From Bacteroidales bacterium (GTDB lineage Bacteria > Bacteroidota > Bacteroidia > Bacteroidales > Dysgonomonadaceae), in NCBI GenBank assembly GCA_012518155.1, contig JAAYTC010000311.1:1-9467 (forward strand): a DNA stretch of 9,467 nt, in the 5' to 3' direction. The notes beneath the pieces were generated by a model. It did not search any database and was not told the DNA's origin. It worked only from the letters and a program-made list of their open reading frames with translations. Numbering within the stretch: the first letter of the stretch is position 1; every line of letters starts with the position of its first letter. A program made the translations under genes and the position numbers. This document shows positions 7,012-9,467 of this stretch, piece after piece.

Positions 7012-7042
7012 TTTGTAACTCTAAAATAAAGCCCTATCTTTG
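7012..7042 (+). promoter_or_regulatory. Consensus Bacteroidota promoter of the SRP RNA gene
   Basis: TTTG (7012-7015) and TATCTTTG (7035-7042) are separated by 19 bp, a full match to the consensus TTTG-N19/21-TAnnTTTG. The RNA begins about 5 bp downstream, at or near G7048. Confidence 0.85.
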
Positions 7043-7047
7043 CAGTT

Positions 7048-7143
7048 GGGTAAGTCCTATACGGCCAGCTCCCAATGAATCCCCCAGGTCTTGACCGAAG
7101 CAAGGGTATTTGGTTGTAGCGGCGCGATATAGTAAGCTTACCC
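7048..7143 (+). ncRNA. ffs: Small bacterial signal recognition particle RNA (4.5S-type)
   Basis: This RNA binds the M domain of Ffh and speeds its GTPase cycle with FtsY. The SRP core is visible: CCCCCAGGTC (7081-7090) with GAAGCAAGGG (7097-7106) gives the helix-8 symmetric internal loop, CAGG (7085-7088) opposite AGCA (7099-7102), flanked by CCC/GGG pairs. Long-range pairing supports a single rod: GGGTAAG (7048-7054) with CTTACCC (7137-7143), CTATA (7057-7061) with TATAG (7128-7132), GCC with GGC, and CCAA (7072-7075) with TTGG (7110-7113). Length is about 96 nt, usual for the small form without an Alu domain. The apical loop is UGAC (7092-7095), or UUGACC if U7091-C7096 does not pair, and not the common GGAA. 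A consensus promoter lies upstream and seven T follow directly. Confidence 0.9.
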
Positions 7144-7150
7144 TTTTTTT
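7132..7150 (+). terminator. Intrinsic terminator of the SRP RNA
   Basis: The closing helix of the RNA ends with CTTACCC (7137-7143) and is followed at once by seven T (7144-7150). GTAAGCTTAC (7132-7141) is also a local palindrome. The rod-like RNA followed by the T run should act as the terminator. Confidence 0.7.
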
Positions 7151-7164
7151 ATTATCAACGAAAC

Positions 7165-7205
7165 AACCCCCTCTTTTAAAGCGTGAAGCTAAAAAAGAGG
7201 GGGTT
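7165..7205. terminator. Strong hairpin between ffs and doxX, probable bidirectional terminator
   Basis: AACCCCCTCTTTT (7165-7177) pairs perfectly with AAAAGAGGGGGTT (7193-7205), a 13-bp stem. Inside it AGC/GCT can pair again around the loop GTGAA. It lies downstream of doxX on the minus strand and downstream of ffs on the plus strand. The flanking T runs are short (TTTGTT on plus, TTGTTTC on minus), so termination strength is uncertain. Confidence 0.65.
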
Positions 7206-7210
7206 TGTTA

Positions 7211-7226
7211 GAGAGGCATACCTCTC
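7211..7226. repeat. Short perfect inverted repeat downstream of doxX
   Basis: GAGAGG (7211-7216) and CCTCTC (7221-7226) form a 6-bp stem with a CATA loop, 5 bp from the larger hairpin. It lies in the 3' untranslated region of doxX and may stabilise or help end that transcript. Confidence 0.5.
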
Positions 7227-7251
7227 ATCCTTTATTTTGGAGAGTATAACC

Positions 7252-7668
7252 CTAGGAGATCCTAGGTAAGAACCGAGCGTCTAACGAATACCTGCCGGGC
7301 CCAATCAAAATGGAAGCGACGAAAACAATCAACAAATCTAACGCGTGCCCATACTGCATAAATTGATCTCCGGCTGCCAGATGTGTGGCCATGGCCACAA
7401 TCATCGTTCCTGTCAATAAAACAGCCACGGGCCTAAAGAAGAGTCCCAAGGCAAAAAGCAACCCTCCTACTGCTTCTGTTAAGGCGGCAACCAACCCCCA
7501 AAAAGCAGGGGCAAAGGTGATACCAAAAATCGCCATATTACTTCCCACCATTGTCCATACCTCTTCGCCCCCTAAAATTTTAGGCAAACCGTGTAAAAAA
7601 ATCGTGAAACCTATCCCAACTCTCAAGATAGTCCATCCAACATGTAATAAATTATTTTTTCTTCTCAT
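7252..7668 (-). CDS. DoxX-family integral membrane protein
   Basis: From ATG 7668-7666 the product is 138 residues, typical for DoxX-like proteins. Four membrane segments can be read at about 10-27, 52-76, 80-98 and 107-123. The first contains the family-like LRVGIGFTIFLHGLPKI, the second carries a buried acidic Glu (ALTEAVGG, near 65), and the fourth is followed by the common GPGRYSLD (123-130). Family members are linked to quinone or thiosulfate oxidation complexes and to oxidative stress, but the exact function of this protein is unknown. The frame stays open upstream to 7767, but those 33 residues are polar and unlike the family N-terminus, so I chose the internal start. It is a single-gene unit that ends toward a strong hairpin and diverges from the sulfatase-maturase gene. 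Confidence 0.87.
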   Translation of the reverse strand: MRRKNNLLHVGWTILRVGIGFTIFLHGLPKILGGEEVWTMVGSNMAIFGITFAPAFWGLVAALTEAVGGLLFALGLFFRPVAVLLTGTMIVAMATHLAAGDQFMQYGHALDLLIVFVASILIGPGRYSLDARFLPRIS

Positions 7669-7855
7669 TACTATTTCATTAAAAATTCGACTTTTATTTG
7701 CAGCGAGATATTTCAATCTTAGCGCTCGATTTGTCAAACGTTTTCCACCGTTGCCCATACAACGCAACAGAATAGTGTACTCTTTGTTTCAATCGGATAT
7801 CTCCTTTAAATTTCTCAAATTATCTAAAATAAACCCCGTGGTTGCCTGAATTGTT

Positions 7856-7863
7856 TATCTTTG
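7856..7863 (+). promoter_or_regulatory. -7 promoter element of the sulfatase-maturase gene
   Basis: TATCTTTG is an exact match to the -7 consensus, 19 bp before the preferred ATG at 7883. No good TTTG box was found 19-21 bp upstream. Initiation would be near 7868-7870, giving an unusually short leader of about 13-15 nt, too short for a normal ribosome-binding site. Confidence 0.6.
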
Positions 7864-7882
7864 CTTGATAAATTTTATTGAT

Positions 7883-9112
7883 ATGTCTACATATGCACCG
7901 TTCGCAAAACCCATGTACGTAATGCTCAAGCCGGTAGGCTCGAAGTGCAATTTAGATTGCGATTACTGTTACTACTTGGAGAAAGAACATCTATATAGTA
8001 AAAAAAATCAAGTGATGAGCGACGAGCTCCTCGAACGCTTCATCCAACAGTATATTGAATCACAAACCATGCCCCAAGTGATGTTCACGTGGCATGGCGG
8101 GGAAACGCTCATGCGTCCTCTGTCGTTCTATAAAAGGGCTGTCGAGTTACAGAAAAAATACGCGAGGGGACGCCAAATCGACAACTCGATCCAGACGAAT
8201 GGAACGCTACTCAACGACGACTGGTGTGCTTTTTTCAAAGAAAATAATTTCTTAGTCGGGATATCGATCGATGGCCCCAAAGAATTTCACGACGAATACC
8301 GCCGCGACAAGATGGGCCGTCCGTCGTTCCACCGGGTTATGAAGGGTATTGAACTTTTAAAAAAGCACGAAGTTGAGTTTAACTGTATGGCAGTTGTAAA
8401 TGATTACAACGTGGATTACCCGCTAGAATTTTATAGATTTTTCAAAGAGATTGGTTGTAAATACGTGCAATTCACCCCTATCGTGGAGCGCATACGAAAA
8501 GCTCCCTCGCTCCTCAAATTAGCCACCGCGAGAGAGTCATTTAACGACGTGGAACTGGCACCCTACACGGTTCCTGCCGAAAAGTGGGGGAAGTTCCTTT
8601 GTGCTATATTCGACGAGTGGGTAAAACAAGACGTGGGCAAGATGTTTATCCAGATATTCGACTCCACGTTGGCCAACTGGGTTGGAGAGCAGCCGGGGGT
8701 ATGCACTATGGCAAAGACATGTGGCCATGCCGGTGCAATGGAATTCAACGGCGATGTGTATTCATGCGATCATTTCGTGTTTCCCGAGTACCGCCTTGGA
8801 AATATATACTCTAAAACGCTCACTTCGATGATGTATTCCCAAGAACAACTAAAGTTCGGAAACGATAAGTTCGATACTCTTCCCAAACAATGTCGCGAGT
8901 GCCCCGTGCTCTTCGCGTGTTACGGGGAGTGTCCCAAAAACCGCTTCATCAAAGATAAATACGGGAACGAGGGATTAAACTACTTATGCGCGGGATATTA
9001 CCAGTTCTTCACGCATGTGATGCCTTATATGGACTTCATGAAGAAGGAGTTACTCGCGAAACGCCCCCCCGCGAATGTAATGGAATGGGTCAGGTCGGGT
9101 ATGGATAACTAA
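7883..9112 (+). CDS. chuR: Anaerobic sulfatase-maturating enzyme, radical SAM/SPASM (ChuR type)
   Basis: This enzyme uses S-adenosylmethionine and iron-sulfur clusters to convert an active-site Cys or Ser of sulfatases into formylglycine, in the cytoplasm before export. From ATG 7883 it is 409 residues. The radical SAM motif is Cys22-x3-Cys26-x2-Cys29 with the aromatic YCYYL. FTWHGGETLMRP lies at 68-79 and GISIDGPKEFHDEYR at 126-140. The SPASM region supplies Cys274, Cys280, Cys295, Cys337, Cys340, Cys346, Cys350 and Cys369, a spacing that fits the two auxiliary clusters of characterised anSMEs, with Asp296 in CDHFV as the likely catalytic base. Similarity to the Bacteroides thetaiotaomicron ChuR protein is strong throughout, from memory. 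The frame is open to a TTG at 7865, which I reject because the family begins at S-T-Y-A-P-F-A-K-P. No sulfatase gene is in the window. Confidence 0.95.
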   Translation: MSTYAPFAKPMYVMLKPVGSKCNLDCDYCYYLEKEHLYSKKNQVMSDELLERFIQQYIESQTMPQVMFTWHGGETLMRPLSFYKRAVELQKKYARGRQIDNSIQTNGTLLNDDWCAFFKENNFLVGISIDGPKEFHDEYRRDKMGRPSFHRVMKGIELLKKHEVEFNCMAVVNDYNVDYPLEFYRFFKEIGCKYVQFTPIVERIRKAPSLLKLATARESFNDVELAPYTVPAEKWGKFLCAIFDEWVKQDVGKMFIQIFDSTLANWVGEQPGVCTMAKTCGHAGAMEFNGDVYSCDHFVFPEYRLGNIYSKTLTSMMYSQEQLKFGNDKFDTLPKQCRECPVLFACYGECPKNRFIKDKYGNEGLNYLCAGYYQFFTHVMPYMDFMKKELLAKRPPANVMEWVRSGMDN

Positions 9113-9118
9113 ATACAG

Positions 9119-9154
9119 AAAAAACCGGATCGCACTGCGCGGCCCGGTTTTTTT
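9119..9154. terminator. Bidirectional intrinsic terminator shared by chuR and exbD
   Basis: AAAAAACCGG (9119-9128) pairs with CCGGTTTTTT (9144-9153), and CGC/GCG can pair inside. The plus strand has a T run directly after the GC core (9148-9154), and the A run gives the same on the minus strand. It lies 7 bp after the chuR stop and about 22 bp after the minus-strand exbD stop. Confidence 0.92.
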
Positions 9155-9176
9155 CATTGAGTTTTATCTCACGGAA

Positions 9177-9467
9177 TCAGTTTTCGCCGCTTCTGGCAGA
9201 ATAACTGATTTTTAACGCGTATGCCTGTCTCAACGCTTGTTTCACGTCGGTAATATATTGCATACGTGTGTCTTCATCTGCTTTGATCGAGACCGTCATC
9301 AGTTGCTGATCGACTTCACTCATGCTGGCCCTTTCTTGGGCAATATAGTCTTGAATTTCCGTTACCAGCGCGAAGCGGTCATTCAACTGCATTTGCGTAC
9401 CAGTACCCAAGCGTGTGTCCATTGGCGGTCCAATATTGATATATGACACAAGCGATTTCTTCTCCAG
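9177..9467 (-). CDS. ExbD/TolR-family biopolymer transport protein, C-terminal part (runs off right edge)
   Basis: The frame is open from the right edge and ends at TGA 9179-9177, giving 96 visible residues; the true start lies outside. The sequence LMTVSIKADEDTRMQYITDV followed by KQALRQAYALKISYSA matches the periplasmic C-terminal domain of ExbD/TolR proteins (beta strand VSIKAD, then a helix that begins near Y-I-T-D-V-K). The N-terminal membrane helix with its key Asp is outside the window, so this rests on the C-terminal domain only. ExbD works with ExbB and TonB to couple proton motive force to outer-membrane TonB-dependent uptake. A terminator directly downstream indicates that it is the last gene of its operon, probably with exbB and another exbD upstream on the minus strand. 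Confidence 0.82.
   Translation of the reverse strand: MEKKSLVSYINIGPPMDTRLGTGTQMQLNDRFALVTEIQDYIAQERASMSEVDQQLMTVSIKADEDTRMQYITDVKQALRQAYALKISYSARSGEN

Noticed and set aside
7669..7767. N-terminal extension of the DoxX protein
   Set aside because: The added 33 residues are polar and basic and have no family counterpart; the internal ATG at 7668 is directly followed by the first membrane segment.
7865..7882. TTG start giving six extra residues on the sulfatase maturase
   Set aside because: It would start before the expected transcription start from the -7 element, and homologues begin at the ATG region.
1..9467. A new defence, mobile or biosynthetic system
   Set aside because: All large frames belong to known families, with no transposase, integrase, terminal repeats, toxin-antitoxin pair or uncharacterised gene cluster in view.

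Overview
The window looks like chromosomal DNA from an anaerobic member of the Bacteroidales (phylum Bacteroidota). The evidence is a set of close matches to the Bacteroidota -7 promoter element TAnnTTTG in front of several genes, starts without clear Shine-Dalgarno sequences, gene products of Bacteroides type (an anaerobic sulfatase-maturating enzyme of the ChuR type, peptidase T next to GcvT, ffh next to folD), and a secreted GH78-type alpha-L-rhamnosidase. A family such as Dysgonomonadaceae is a guess; the sequence alone does not settle it.

Left part (1-1849, minus strand): a ROK-family sugar kinase overlaps by 4 bp the start of a secreted alpha-L-rhamnosidase that runs off the left edge. 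Together they look like a small glycan-use operon with a promoter near 1926-1933. A divergent intergenic region (1850-2173) separates them from ffh.

Middle (2174-6923): ffh (SRP GTPase) and folD (methylene-THF dehydrogenase/cyclohydrolase) run on the plus strand. They are separated by two back-to-back 45-bp tandem repeats with 8-bp and 9-bp periods; the second runs in frame towards the folD start. Facing them on the minus strand is a pepT-gcvT operon. GcvT produces 5,10-methylene-THF, the substrate of FolD, so two steps of one-carbon metabolism sit tail to tail.

Right part (6924-9467): a non-coding gene, the small SRP RNA (ffs, about 7048-7143), has a consensus promoter and its own terminator. 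It lies about 3.5 kb from the end of the gene for its protein partner Ffh. It is followed by a strong hairpin, a minus-strand DoxX-family membrane protein, a plus-strand anaerobic sulfatase-maturating radical SAM enzyme (chuR type), a shared bidirectional terminator, and the C-terminal part of an ExbD/TolR-type protein on the minus strand at the right edge.

Most of the window is ordinary housekeeping content. No phage, IS element, CRISPR array, defence system or tRNA was seen, and I found no convincing new multi-gene system. The points most worth a second look are the SRP RNA with a non-GGAA apical loop, the repeats at the ffh-folD junction, and the ROK kinase that lacks the family zinc motif and is coupled to a rhamnosidase.
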